From: Plantactinospora sp039889035
Lineage (GTDB): Bacteria; Actinomycetota; Actinomycetes; Mycobacteriales; Micromonosporaceae
DNA: 64,000 nucleotides
Assembly (NCBI GenBank): GCA_039889035.1
Contig: JBDQQY010000004.1
Span: forward strand, 248,001-312,000
Reading direction: 5' to 3'
The notes under the pieces were generated by a model that was not told the DNA's origin, did not search any database, and saw only the letters and a program-made list of their open reading frames with translations. A program made the position numbers and the translations under genes. Position 1 is the stretch's first letter; each line of letters starts with the position of its first letter. This document shows, in pieces, positions 50,733 to 59,345 of this stretch.

Positions 50733-51830
50733 TCAGCGGGCGATCCGCAGGCTGACCGCGGCGTTGCTGGTCCGGCCCGAGTCGGTGAGCCGGTAGACGA
50801 ACCGGTCGGTGCTGGCCTTGTGGTGCGGGTACGGCCGGTAGATGACGGTACGGCCGGTGGTGACCTGCACCGTGCCGTGTGCCGGACCGGTGACGATGCT
50901 GACCCGGGTGCCGCTGGTGGCGAAGTCGTTGGCGAGCACCGGGATCCCGGTCGCCCGGACCGCGCTGACCCGCGGGTTGTCCCGGACAGCCGTCGGGGCC
51001 CGTACGAAGGTGCCGGTGCCGGTGCCGGTGCCGATGAAGACGCTCCGCACCCCGGTCACCTCGCTGGTGGTGCGCACGTCGAGGATGCCGTCGCCGTTCA
51101 CGTCCGCCGCCGCCACCGTCCAGAAATCCTCGCCGTAGGCGTCCCCCTGGAGGTCCACCACCGTGCCGTTGTCCAGCACCACGACGACCCCGGTGAAGTA
51201 CGTGCCGCACCCCTCCGCGTACGCGAGGGTCACGTCCATCGCGCCGTCGGCGTCGAAGTCGGCGAGCTGGTACTGCGGCCGGCCGGAGCAGTACCGCACC
51301 GGGCCGGGCGTCAGGGTGCCGGTGCCGGTGTTGAGGTAGGTGGTGAAACCGTCGCCCTGGTCGGTCCACTCGTAGACGTCCAGCCGGCCGTCGCCGTTGA
51401 AGTCGGCCGTCCCGATGTAGCTGGGCTGGGTGATGGTGTCGAAGCCGGCCGAGATCGCGAAGCCGTCCAGCACCAGCAGGGTGTCGTCGATGGACGGCGG
51501 CGGCCCGGAGAACCAGGTCACCGCCAGCTCGTTCGCGGGGTCGCTGTCCAGGTCGAGCCCGACGCCCATGTCGGGGCAGTAGAGCGCCGACGTCAGGTAG
51601 CGGTAGGACCGGGCCGGGCCGTAGCCGCCGCCGGCCCGGCCCAGCTCGACCTGGACGGCGCAGTCGGAGGTGCCGGGCAGGGTGCCGAGGACGTTCCGGT
51701 CGGCGCGGCCGTCCCCGTTCACGTCCGCGATGATCGGTTCGTCCTGCGAGCCGGCCTGGGCGGCAGGTGCGGCCACTCCGGTGGCGGCCACCATCGCAAC
51801 GGCGAAGGTGCTGATGCGTCGGCCCCACAT
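50733..51830 (-). CDS. Secreted FG-GAP/VCBS plus Ig-like protein, array copy A
   Basis: This 365-residue protein is the last of seven paralogs. It has a Sec signal peptide (MWGRRISTFAVAMVAATG, cleavage after AQA). A beta-propeller-like body has four calcium-loop motifs of the DxNxDGxxD type (DVNGDGRADR, DFNGDGRLDV, DFDADGAMDV, DVNGDGILDV). The C-terminal ~90-residue Ig/cadherin-like domain ends with FVYRLTDSGRTSNAAVSLRI. Four cysteines (CAVQV, CPDMGVG, YCSG, EGCG) are conserved in all seven copies and could form two disulfides. It has its own promoter with the shared 18-bp element. Function is unknown; FG-GAP folds often bind ligands, glycans or other surface proteins. Confidence 0.85.
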   Translation of the reverse strand: MWGRRISTFAVAMVAATGVAAPAAQAGSQDEPIIADVNGDGRADRNVLGTLPGTSDCAVQVELGRAGGGYGPARSYRYLTSALYCPDMGVGLDLDSDPANELAVTWFSGPPPSIDDTLLVLDGFAISAGFDTITQPSYIGTADFNGDGRLDVYEWTDQGDGFTTYLNTGTGTLTPGPVRYCSGRPQYQLADFDADGAMDVTLAYAEGCGTYFTGVVVVLDNGTVVDLQGDAYGEDFWTVAAADVNGDGILDVRTTSEVTGVRSVFIGTGTGTGTFVRAPTAVRDNPRVSAVRATGIPVLANDFATSGTRVSIVTGPAHGTVQVTTGRTVIYRPYPHHKASTDRFVYRLTDSGRTSNAAVSLRIAR

Positions 51831-51881
51831 GGTGCCTCCTCGGACCTAGTTCCCCCGCCGTGCCTGGATGTTCTCAGCAGG

Positions 51882-51932
51882 AGATTAGGGTGCACGCATC
51901 GTCATGTCGCGTGCGCTGACCGTAATCTGACA
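51882..51932 (-). promoter_or_regulatory. Array promoter of copy A with direct-repeat element
   Basis: On the minus strand TGTCAGA-TTAC-GGTCAGC (51915-51932) is followed after 27 bp by the -10 box TAATCT (51882-51887), 51 nt before ATG 51830. The two heptamers are 11 bp apart. No consensus -35 box is present. Confidence 0.65.
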
Positions 51933-52001
51933 AGGGGTTTGGCGGGCCTGCGGTGGGGGGTAGGAAGGCCGGTCCGGCGGTCCGAGCGACCGCCCCGAGG
52001 C

Positions 52002-53102
52002 TCACGGAGTGATCCTGATCGACACCGCCGCGTCGCTGGTGCGGCCGTCCTGGTTGATCCGGTAGACGAACCGGTCGACCGGACCGGGATCCGGGTCCGG
52101 GCGGTACACGATCACCCGGCCGGCACCGATCTCGACGGTCCCGTTCGCGGGCGCGGCGAGCACGCTCAGCCTGGCCCGCCGGCTGGCCCAGTCGTTGTGC
52201 AGCACCGGAATCCGGACCGAGCCGCCGGCGGCGACCGTGACGACGTCCCTGGTCGCCAGCGGCGACCGGACGAAGGTGCCGTCGCCGGCGGCCAGGAAGG
52301 TACGCCGCTCCCCACTGGGCCGGTGGTACGTCAGCACGTCGGGCAGGCCGCTGTGATCGGCGTCCAGGACGTGCATCGTCCAGCTCGACCGGCCGCCGAC
52401 GCCGCGTTGGAGGTCGACCACCCTGCCGTCGCCGTACACCACCACCACCCCGTGCGAGTCGTCCGCGCAGCCGTCGACGTACGCGATGGCGACGTCGGCG
52501 GCGCCGTCGGAGTCGAAGTCGGCGAGGCGAGCGGTCAGCGGGCCGGCGCAGTACCGCACCGGGCCGGGCGTGAGGCTCCCGGTGCCGGTGTTCAGGAAGC
52601 TGGTGAGGCCCTCGCCCTGGTCGGTCCAGAGATAGACGTCCCACCGCCGGTCACCGTCGAAGTCGGCCAGCCCGATGAAGTTGAGCTGCCGCAGCGCCGG
52701 CAGGGCGGCCGCCACCCGGTAGTCCCGCAACACCAGCAGGTCGTGGCCGGACCGACCGGGGTTGCCCTCGTACCACCCCACCACCAACTCCGCCGGCCCG
52801 GGGGCGGCGTCCAGGTCGACCGCCACCCCCAGGTCAGGACAGGCGGTCGGGGCGCCGGCGCCGGGGATCCGGTACGGGTGGCTGCGCACCGGCAGGTAAC
52901 CGCCCTCCGGCCGGCCCGACTCGACCAGTACGGCGCAGGCGCGGGCCGCGGTGCCGAGCCGGGCGCGGTCGAGCAGGCCGTCGCCGTTCAGGTCGCCGTA
53001 CAGCGGATCGTTCGGGCCGGCGGCCCCGGCGGGCGGCACCGCCGTGACCATCGCGAGGATCGTCGCCGTGGCGGTTCCCGCCACGACCGGTCTTCTCCAC
53101 AT
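52002..53102 (-). CDS. Secreted FG-GAP/VCBS plus Ig-like protein, array copy B
   Basis: This 366-residue member has the start set by the shared MWRR N-terminus and GGAGGAG upstream, although the frame is open to 53135. The signal peptide ends near PAGAAG. Calcium loops include DLNGDGLLDR, DFDGDRRWDV and DFDSDGAADV. The fourth loop is altered (DADHSGLPDV). The Ig-like domain has LSVLAAPANGTVEIG and YRPDPDPGPVDRFVYRIN. It is most similar to copies A and C. Only 60 bp separate it from copy C, so it probably depends on upstream transcription. The 171 bp between it and copy A contain the copy A promoter. Confidence 0.85.
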   Translation of the reverse strand: MWRRPVVAGTATATILAMVTAVPPAGAAGPNDPLYGDLNGDGLLDRARLGTAARACAVLVESGRPEGGYLPVRSHPYRIPGAGAPTACPDLGVAVDLDAAPGPAELVVGWYEGNPGRSGHDLLVLRDYRVAAALPALRQLNFIGLADFDGDRRWDVYLWTDQGEGLTSFLNTGTGSLTPGPVRYCAGPLTARLADFDSDGAADVAIAYVDGCADDSHGVVVVYGDGRVVDLQRGVGGRSSWTMHVLDADHSGLPDVLTYHRPSGERRTFLAAGDGTFVRSPLATRDVVTVAAGGSVRIPVLHNDWASRRARLSVLAAPANGTVEIGAGRVIVYRPDPDPGPVDRFVYRINQDGRTSDAAVSIRITP

Positions 53103-53162
53103 GGCGCTCCTCCGTGTGGGTCGAGGGGGCTGCACGGCCGGGGCCTGCGTCGGCCGACGGGG

Positions 53163-54272
53163 TCAGCCGGTGATCCTCAGACTGACCGCGGCGTTGCTGG
53201 TCCGGCCGTCCTGGGTGAGGCGGTAGACGAACGTGTCGCTCGTGCCGTGCGTCGGGTCCGGGGTGTAGATGATCGTGCGATTCGTGGTGACCTTGACCGT
53301 GCCGTGCTGCGGCGGGGTCCAGATGGTCACCCTGGTGCGGTCGGTGGCGTAGTCGTTGGCCAGCACCTGGATGCCGGTCGCCTTGCTGCCGCTCACCGTG
53401 GGATAGTCGCGGATCGCCACCGGCGACCGGACGAAGGAGCCGTCGCCGAGGCTGATGAAGGTGCCGATCTCCCCGGTCAACTGGTTGTAGGTGGTCACGT
53501 CGACCAGGCCGTCGTGGTTGGCGTCGCCGGTCTCCAGCGTCCAACTCCCGAAGCCCAGCACGTCGGAGTGCAGGTGGAACATGCTGCCGTCGTCGCGGAC
53601 CACCACCACGCCGCTGAAATACGCGCCGCAGCCCTCGATGTACGCGATCACCACGTCCATCGCCGCGTTCCGGTTGAAGTCGGCAAGCTGGTGGTGCAGC
53701 GGGCCGGAACAGTGCCGGACCGGGCCGGGTACCAGGGTGCCGGCGCCGGTGGCGAGATAGCTGACGAACCCCTCGCCCTGGTCGGTCCACTCGTAGATGT
53801 CCTGCCGCCGGTCGCCGTCGAAGTCCGCGGTGCCGATGAAGCTGGGCTGGAAGATGGTGTTGAAGCCGCGGGTCACCCGGAAGTTGTCCAGCACCAGCAG
53901 GGTGTTGGGGACGGTCGTCGGCGGCCCGGCGAACCAGGTCACCGCGAGTTCGGCGGCGACGTCCGCATCCAGGTCGAGCCCCACGCCCATGTCCGCGCAG
54001 TTGGGCTCCTCCGCCGGCAGGGTCAGGTAGTCGTACGCCTGCGGCGCCGCGAACCCGCCGCCGGCCTGTCCCAGGCTGACCACGACCCGGCAGGTGGTCG
54101 CGGCTCCGACGGTGAGATCGAGTACCACCCGGTCCGGTCGGCCGTCGCCGTTCACGTCGGCGACGACGGGCTCACCCGGCCCGCCCGCCCAGACGTGCGG
54201 CACCCGCACGCCAACGCCACCGGCTGTCGCCATGATCGCCACCGTTATCGCGGCGATCCTGCTACCCCTCAT
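53163..54272 (-). CDS. Secreted FG-GAP/VCBS plus Ig-like protein, array copy C
   Basis: The 369-residue protein has a slightly divergent N-terminus (MRGSRIAAITVAIMATAGG) and a signal peptide ending near VWAGG. Calcium loops are DVNGDGRPDR, DFDGDRRQDI, DFNRNAAMDV and DANHDGLVDV, the third having lost its DG pair. The C-terminus FVYRLTQDGRTSNAAVSLRI nearly equals that of copy A, which suggests recent common origin or conversion. AGGAG lies about 7 nt before the ATG. The gap to copy D is 38 bp. Confidence 0.85.
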   Translation of the reverse strand: MRGSRIAAITVAIMATAGGVGVRVPHVWAGGPGEPVVADVNGDGRPDRVVLDLTVGAATTCRVVVSLGQAGGGFAAPQAYDYLTLPAEEPNCADMGVGLDLDADVAAELAVTWFAGPPTTVPNTLLVLDNFRVTRGFNTIFQPSFIGTADFDGDRRQDIYEWTDQGEGFVSYLATGAGTLVPGPVRHCSGPLHHQLADFNRNAAMDVVIAYIEGCGAYFSGVVVVRDDGSMFHLHSDVLGFGSWTLETGDANHDGLVDVTTYNQLTGEIGTFISLGDGSFVRSPVAIRDYPTVSGSKATGIQVLANDYATDRTRVTIWTPPQHGTVKVTTNRTIIYTPDPTHGTSDTFVYRLTQDGRTSNAAVSLRITG

Positions 54273-54310
54273 GGCACGCTCCTAAGGCTCGCCAACCCAC
54301 CCGGATCGGG

Positions 54311-55438
54311 CTATCCGCTCCACCGGATGTACACGACCGCGCTGCTGCGGCGGGTGCCCTCGGTGAGTTGGTACGTGAACCGGTCGGTCGCGCCATGGTT
54401 CGGCCGGGGTGTGTAGATGATCCGTCCACGGCTGATGACCCGGGCGGTCCCGTATCTCGGCTGGACGGTGATGCTGACCTCGGCCTGGCTGGTGGCGAAG
54501 TCGTTGTCCCGTACAGTGATCGTCACCGCCCGGTTGCCGGTGAGCCGTACGACGTCGCTGTTCGCCTTCGGCGACCGGACGAAGCGGCCGCCGCCGGTGC
54601 CGATGAAGTGGTCGATCGCCCCGGTCAGCCGGGAGATGGTGCGGATGTCCGGGAACCGGTCCCCGTTCACGTTGACCACCCGGGTCGTCCAGGTGTCGAT
54701 TCCGACCGGATCGTGCTGCAACTCCTGCGGCGTGCCGTCGTCGAGCACCACCGCCACCCCGCTGGCGGAGGTCGCCGAGAGGCAGCGCTCGACGTAGCTG
54801 TTCACCAGGTCGGTCCGGCCGTCCAGGTCGAAGTCCCGTAGGTCGTACTCCAGCGGCCGGGCGCACCATTCCTCAGGGCCGTGCGTGAGCGTGCCGTTGC
54901 CGAGGTTGAGGTACGTCTCGATTCCCTGGCCCTGGTCGGTGACCGAGTAGACGTCCTCCCGCCCGTCGCCGTTGAAGTCGGCGGTGCCCAGATAGTAGGG
55001 CGCGAAGATCGCCTCCACCAGGCCGAACGACGGCTGGAACGCGGTGTTCAGCACCATCAGGTTGTACGGCACCGTCGGCGGCGGGCCCGGATACCAGGCC
55101 ACCACCAGTTCCTCGGTCCGGTCCGCGTCGAGGTCCAGGGCGACGCCGAGTTCCGGGCAGCGGGTGCCCATCCCGGAGCCGCCCGGGCGGAGATAGACGT
55201 ACGCCACCGGGGGGCGGTAGTCGCCGGACGCGGTGCCGTACTCGACGATCACCGAGCAGTAGTCGGGCTGGACCAGACCGAGGGTGACCAGGTCGGTGAA
55301 GCCGTCGCCGTTGACGTCGCCGAGGACCTGCTCGCCCCGGCCGGCGGCCCAGGCCGGACTCGGCGCGGCGCCCACGACGCCGCCCACGGCGGCCACGACC
55401 GTCATCACCACCACCATCGCGGTGCGTCTGCGCCACAT
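54311..55438 (-). CDS. Secreted FG-GAP/VCBS plus Ig-like protein, array copy D
   Basis: This 375-residue copy (MWRRRTAMVVVMTVVAAVGG; cleavage near AWAAG) is intermediate between the A-C and E-G groups. It has the DVNGDGFTDL, DFNGDGREDV, DFDLDGRTDL and NVNGDRFPDI loops. It shares SVTDQGQG with the array but PRYGTARV in the Ig domain with E-G. It lies 33 bp downstream of copy E, consistent with an E-D-C-B transcript. Confidence 0.85.
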   Translation of the reverse strand: MWRRRTAMVVVMTVVAAVGGVVGAAPSPAWAAGRGEQVLGDVNGDGFTDLVTLGLVQPDYCSVIVEYGTASGDYRPPVAYVYLRPGGSGMGTRCPELGVALDLDADRTEELVVAWYPGPPPTVPYNLMVLNTAFQPSFGLVEAIFAPYYLGTADFNGDGREDVYSVTDQGQGIETYLNLGNGTLTHGPEEWCARPLEYDLRDFDLDGRTDLVNSYVERCLSATSASGVAVVLDDGTPQELQHDPVGIDTWTTRVVNVNGDRFPDIRTISRLTGAIDHFIGTGGGRFVRSPKANSDVVRLTGNRAVTITVRDNDFATSQAEVSITVQPRYGTARVISRGRIIYTPRPNHGATDRFTYQLTEGTRRSSAVVYIRWSG

Positions 55439-55469
55439 GGTCCCTCCCTGATGCCTCGACGTTCGACCG

Positions 55470-55888
55470 GATCAGCTTGGGAACCGGATGGTCACGGTGG
55501 CGGTGCTCCGCTTGCCCTCTTCGCTGAGTTGGTAGCTGAAGCGGTCGGTGCGGCCGTGGTCGGCCCGGGGGCGGTAGACGATGCGGCGGTCGGATTGGAT
55601 CTGGGTGGTTCCGTATCGGGGTGGGGTGGTGACGGTGATGTCGGTGTACCGGCTGGCGTGGTCGTTGCCGAGGACGTCGATGGCGAGGGGGCGGGTGTCG
55701 GTGAGGTCGATTCGGTCGGTGTTCGCGTCCGGTGACGGGACCAGGGTGCCGGGGGCTTCGGTGCCTCGGTTGACGAAGTAGTCGACCTCGTCGGTGCCGC
55801 TCTCGGCGGTGCGGACGTCCAGCCAGCGGTCGCCGTCGGCGTCCACCACCCGGGCCGTCCAGGTCGTCCGCCCGACCGGATCGAGTTG
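55470..55888. repeat. 419-bp identical tract, copy in array gene E
   Basis: This tract is identical base for base to 56732-57150 by inspection. It covers the stop codon and the last ~138 codons (from the calcium-loop region through the Ig-like domain). The flanks diverge abruptly on both sides. Confidence 0.9.
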
Positions 55889-56593
55889 CAGTTGCTGGAC
55901 GGCGCCGCTGTGGTGGATCCGCACCACACCGCTGCTGCCGGTCGTGCCGGGCTCGCAGCCGTCGGTGTAGCTGACCAGCACGCCGTGCACGCCGTCCCGG
56001 TTCCAGTCGGTGAGCTGGACGGTCGGGGCGGTCACCGAGCAGTAGCTGATCGGGCCGGGGACGATCGTGGAGCCGTCGACGATCAGGTTGATCACCCCGC
56101 CCGGCCCCACCCCGTAGGGGCTCTCCCGGCCGCCCTGGCCGAACCGGCCGGCGCCGATGAACGTCGGTCGGGTGATCGGCGAGGTGTAGAAGGCGCTGGG
56201 GACGAAGGCCGGCGGCTGGAGCACCATGCGGCTGAAGTCGACGGTGGCCGGCGGGCCACCCGTCCAGCCGATGTAGAGCTCGTCGACCGGGTCGTCGTCG
56301 ACGTTCAGCGCGACGCCGATGTCCGGGCAGTTGGGCGTGCCGCCGCCGTTGGGGGTGAGGTAGGTGTAGGCGACCGGGGGCAGGTAGACGCCGGACGCGC
56401 TGCCGTACTCGACGATGGTCGAACAGAGGTTCGGGGCGATCCGGCCGAGGGTGGCCGAGTCCTGGAGACCGTCGCCGTTGAAGTCGCCGAGCAGTGCCTC
56501 GTCGCGCGTCCCGGCCCAGGACTCCGGGCCCGGCAGGGTCAGCGCCGCGCTGGTGAGCATGACGGTGGTCAGGGCAAAACACTTGCTCCACAT
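55472..56593 (-). CDS. Secreted FG-GAP/VCBS plus Ig-like protein, array copy E
   Basis: This 373-residue copy starts at ATG 56593 (MWSKCFALTTVMLTSAALT) with GGGGGAG 5 nt upstream; the frame is open far beyond but without homology. The N-terminal half has DFNGDGLQDS, LCSTIVEYGSASGVYLPP and SPITRPTFIGAGRFG. The C-terminal 138 residues are identical to copy F. The propeller loop DWNRDGVHGV is degenerate. It has its own promoter with the shared element and is probably first in the E-D-C-B unit. Confidence 0.86.
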   Translation of the reverse strand: MWSKCFALTTVMLTSAALTLPGPESWAGTRDEALLGDFNGDGLQDSATLGRIAPNLCSTIVEYGSASGVYLPPVAYTYLTPNGGGTPNCPDIGVALNVDDDPVDELYIGWTGGPPATVDFSRMVLQPPAFVPSAFYTSPITRPTFIGAGRFGQGGRESPYGVGPGGVINLIVDGSTIVPGPISYCSVTAPTVQLTDWNRDGVHGVLVSYTDGCEPGTTGSSGVVRIHHSGAVQQLQLDPVGRTTWTARVVDADGDRWLDVRTAESGTDEVDYFVNRGTEAPGTLVPSPDANTDRIDLTDTRPLAIDVLGNDHASRYTDITVTTPPRYGTTQIQSDRRIVYRPRADHGRTDRFSYQLSEEGKRSTATVTIRFPS

Positions 56594-56639
56594 AGTGCTC
56601 CCCCTATGTAGTGCTATGGCGGACCAACCCGTATTTGGG

Positions 56640-56689
56640 ACGCTAGACCGAGTTTGCCGGCATTGGCCGGTGCTGACCACGATCCGACA
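56640..56689 (-). promoter_or_regulatory. Array promoter of copy E with direct-repeat element
   Basis: On the minus strand TGTCGGA-TCGT-GGTCAGC (56672-56689) is followed after 26 bp by the -10 box TAGCGT (56640-56645), 46 nt before ATG 56593. The start-site region CCCAAATAC resembles that of copy G. Confidence 0.7.
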
Positions 56690-56731
56690 CCGGACTGGCA
56701 TGACGGAACCGCAGCTCAGGGGGTATGTCGT

Positions 56732-57150
56732 GATCAGCTTGGGAACCGGATGGTCACGGTGGCGGTGCTCCGCTTGCCCTCTTCGCTGAGTTGGTAGCTG
56801 AAGCGGTCGGTGCGGCCGTGGTCGGCCCGGGGGCGGTAGACGATGCGGCGGTCGGATTGGATCTGGGTGGTTCCGTATCGGGGTGGGGTGGTGACGGTGA
56901 TGTCGGTGTACCGGCTGGCGTGGTCGTTGCCGAGGACGTCGATGGCGAGGGGGCGGGTGTCGGTGAGGTCGATTCGGTCGGTGTTCGCGTCCGGTGACGG
57001 GACCAGGGTGCCGGGGGCTTCGGTGCCTCGGTTGACGAAGTAGTCGACCTCGTCGGTGCCGCTCTCGGCGGTGCGGACGTCCAGCCAGCGGTCGCCGTCG
57101 GCGTCCACCACCCGGGCCGTCCAGGTCGTCCGCCCGACCGGATCGAGTTG
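56732..57150. repeat. 419-bp identical tract, copy in array gene F
   Basis: This is the partner of 55470-55888, on the same strand and 1262 bp away. The identity includes third codon positions, which points to recent gene conversion or duplication. Confidence 0.9.
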
Positions 57151-57846
57151 GAGCTGCTGGCTCTCGCCACGGTCGCCGATCCGGATCACGCCACTGCCAC
57201 CGTCCTGACAGCCGTCGGTGTACGTGACGATGCTGCTCGCGACCCCGTTCCGGTTGAAGTCGGTGGTCTGCACGACCGGCACGTCCACCGTGCAGAACCC
57301 GACCACCCCGGGCCGTACCGTGCTGCCGGAGACGACGAAGCTCTGCACGCCGCCCGGGCCGACGTCGTACGGGCTGAACCGGCCGTCGTCGCCGAAGGTC
57401 GCGCTCCCGATGTAACTGGGGCGGGTGATGGGCGAGGTGTGCCGGGCGGCGGGCGTGAAGCCGGGCGCCTGCAACACGATCCGGTTGAAGTCCAGGGCCG
57501 GCGGTGCGCCCTGGCTCCAGGCGATCCAGAGCTCGTCCGCCGGGTCGTCGTCGAGGTTGGTGGCGACGCCGATGTCCGGGCAGTTCGGGGTGCCGCCGTT
57601 GGGCCGCAGGTAGGTGTAGGCGATCGGCGGCTGGTAGACCCCGGCGGCGGTGCCGTACTCGACGATGGTGGAGCAGAGGTCGGGGGCGACGACACCGAGG
57701 GTCGCCCGGTCCGGCAGGCCGTCGGCGTTGTAGTCGCCGGCCAGCTCGGCCCCGGGCTGGGCGGCCACCGCGACGGTGGGCGGCATGGCGACGGTCGTAC
57801 CGGCGACGGCGACGGCGAGGAAGAGTGCTGGCGTTCTGGTCCACAT
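56734..57846 (-). CDS. Secreted FG-GAP/VCBS plus Ig-like protein, array copy F
   Basis: The 370-residue protein (MWTRTPALFLAVAVAGTT; cleavage near AVAAQ) has the DYNADGLPDR and DFNRNGVASS loops and HTSPITRPSYIGSATFG. Its C-terminal 138 residues are identical to copy E at DNA level. The 141 bp upstream of its ATG hold TAGTTC (57879-57884) as a weak -10 candidate but not the shared 18-bp element. It may therefore be read from the copy G promoter. Confidence 0.86.
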   Translation of the reverse strand: MWTRTPALFLAVAVAGTTVAMPPTVAVAAQPGAELAGDYNADGLPDRATLGVVAPDLCSTIVEYGTAAGVYQPPIAYTYLRPNGGTPNCPDIGVATNLDDDPADELWIAWSQGAPPALDFNRIVLQAPGFTPAARHTSPITRPSYIGSATFGDDGRFSPYDVGPGGVQSFVVSGSTVRPGVVGFCTVDVPVVQTTDFNRNGVASSIVTYTDGCQDGGSGVIRIGDRGESQQLQLDPVGRTTWTARVVDADGDRWLDVRTAESGTDEVDYFVNRGTEAPGTLVPSPDANTDRIDLTDTRPLAIDVLGNDHASRYTDITVTTPPRYGTTQIQSDRRIVYRPRADHGRTDRFSYQLSEEGKRSTATVTIRFPS

Positions 57847-57987
57847 GACGATCTCCGGGTTGCTCTGCTCGGGTCAGTGAACTAGCTCCAGTCGTTGCAC
57901 CAATCCCTCTGGACCGCACTCGGCGCGGCTGGCGTACGCGCGCTTCTCGTCCCCCTTTCCGACTCCTCCGGGCGGCGTCCGGCCGGA

Positions 57988-59082
57988 TCAGCTCGGGAAC
58001 CGGATGTTCACCGCCGCGCTGCTCCGCTTCTCCTCCCGCCGCAGTTGGTAGCTGAACCGGTCGGTCCGCCCGTGGTCCGGATCCGGCCGGTAGAGGATGC
58101 GCCGGTCCGACAGCACCTGCACGGTGCCGTACCGGGGTGGCACCGTGACCACCACGTCGGTGTCGGCGGCCACGTAGTCGTTGTCGAGTACGTCGATCGC
58201 CAACGGCTTGACGCCGGTGAGGAAGACGGTGTCGGTGTTGGCGTCCGGCCCCTCGACGAAGCTGCCGTCGCCTCGCCCGACGAAGTAGCTGACCTCTCGG
58301 GTGGCCAGGTTCTCGGTGCGTACGTCCGGGAACCGGTCGCCGTTGGCGTCCAGGACCCGCGCCCGCCAGGTGGTCGGGCCGGCCGGATCGTGTTCCAGGT
58401 GCCGGCTCGTGCCGTCGTCGAGCACCACGACCACCCCGTTGGCCCCGTCGGCGCACCCGTCGGTGTACGCGAGCACCGCGTCCGTCGCCCGGTCCCCGTC
58501 CAGGTCCCGGAGCTGGAAGGCCGGGGCGCCCGCCGAACACCATCGCTCCGGGCCGAGCTGACCGACGCCGTTCACGATCACGTAGGTGGCGAAGCCGCCG
58601 GCCCCCACCGAGTACGCCGTCTGCCGACCGTCGCCGACGAAGTCGGCGGTACCGAGATAGCTCGGAGTGATCGGCGAGCTGAAGGTGAGGATGGTCCGGA
58701 GGTTGTCGTCGATCACCAACCGGTTGTAGGTGAGCGAGGGCGGCGCGCCGGCGCTCCAGCCGAGCCAGAGTTCGTCACCGGCGTCGCCGTCGGCGTCGAA
58801 GCCCACCCCGATGTCCGGGCAGGAGGTGCCGCGACTGTCCCCGGGCCGGGCGTAGACGGTGGCCACCGGCGGCAGGTAGACGCCCGGACTGCTGCCGTAG
58901 CGCACGATGACCGAGCAGAGGTTCGGCTCGACCGAGCCGAGCACCACGATGTCCTGGAGCCCGTCGACGTTGAAGTCACCGGGGATCGATTCGCCCGGGC
59001 CGGCGGTCCGGGCGGGTGATGCCGTGACCGTGGCGGCCAGCAGAGCTATCCCGGCGGTGGTGACGATGCGTTCGGTCCACAT
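57988..59082 (-). CDS. Secreted FG-GAP/VCBS plus Ig-like protein, array copy G
   Basis: This 364-residue protein is first in the array in the direction of transcription. It has a signal peptide (MWTERIVTTAGIALLAATV, cleavage near ARTAG) and the loops DFNVDGLQDI, DFVGDGRQTA, DLDGDRATDA and DANGDRFPDV. The Ig-like end is PRYGTVQVLSDRRILYRPDPDHGRTDRF (trimmed), closest to E/F. GGAGG precedes ATG 59082. It has its own promoter carrying the shared element. Confidence 0.86.
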   Translation of the reverse strand: MWTERIVTTAGIALLAATVTASPARTAGPGESIPGDFNVDGLQDIVVLGSVEPNLCSVIVRYGSSPGVYLPPVATVYARPGDSRGTSCPDIGVGFDADGDAGDELWLGWSAGAPPSLTYNRLVIDDNLRTILTFSSPITPSYLGTADFVGDGRQTAYSVGAGGFATYVIVNGVGQLGPERWCSAGAPAFQLRDLDGDRATDAVLAYTDGCADGANGVVVVLDDGTSRHLEHDPAGPTTWRARVLDANGDRFPDVRTENLATREVSYFVGRGDGSFVEGPDANTDTVFLTGVKPLAIDVLDNDYVAADTDVVVTVPPRYGTVQVLSDRRILYRPDPDHGRTDRFSYQLRREEKRSSAAVNIRFPS

Positions 59083-59132
59083 AACTCCTCCTGCACCGGA
59101 TCGATCAGCTATCCGACCGGTCCTATTTGCGG

Positions 59133-59182
59133 ACGTTAACCCCGTTCGTGGGCTCGATGGCGGTGCTGACCGTGATCCGACA
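59133..59182 (-). promoter_or_regulatory. Array promoter of copy G with direct-repeat element
   Basis: On the minus strand TGTCGGA-TCAC-GGTCAGC (59165-59182) is followed after 26 bp by the -10 box TAACGT (59133-59138), 50 nt before ATG 59082. Similarity to the copy E promoter extends on both sides. Confidence 0.7.
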
Positions 59183-59332
59183 GCCCGACCGGCATGGAAG
59201 TATTCGCAGCTCAGGGCCGTTTCAATGGGCTGAAGCCGTCACTGTGAGTAGTTTGTCGCGATGTCGTGCCCCGGGCGGCCACGGCCGACCGGGCGGGTGT
59301 GGCGGTCCCGGGGCGCGCTCCAGCCCGCGCCG

Positions 59333-59338
59333 TAGGCT
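59333..59338 (+). promoter_or_regulatory. -10 box for leaderless small zinc-ribbon-like gene
   Basis: TAGGCT lies 7 nt before GTG 59346, and no Shine-Dalgarno is present. Confidence 0.4.
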
Positions 59339-59345
59339 GGGGAAC

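Noticed and set aside
57847..57987. Shared 18-bp array element upstream of copy F
   Set aside because: The best match (around 57909-57928) keeps only about 9 of 15 positions and is at the wrong distance from the start codon.
55472..58543. 1023-codon minus-strand frame spanning array genes E to G
   Set aside because: Only the part from ATG 56593 matches the family; the rest is out of frame with genes F and G.
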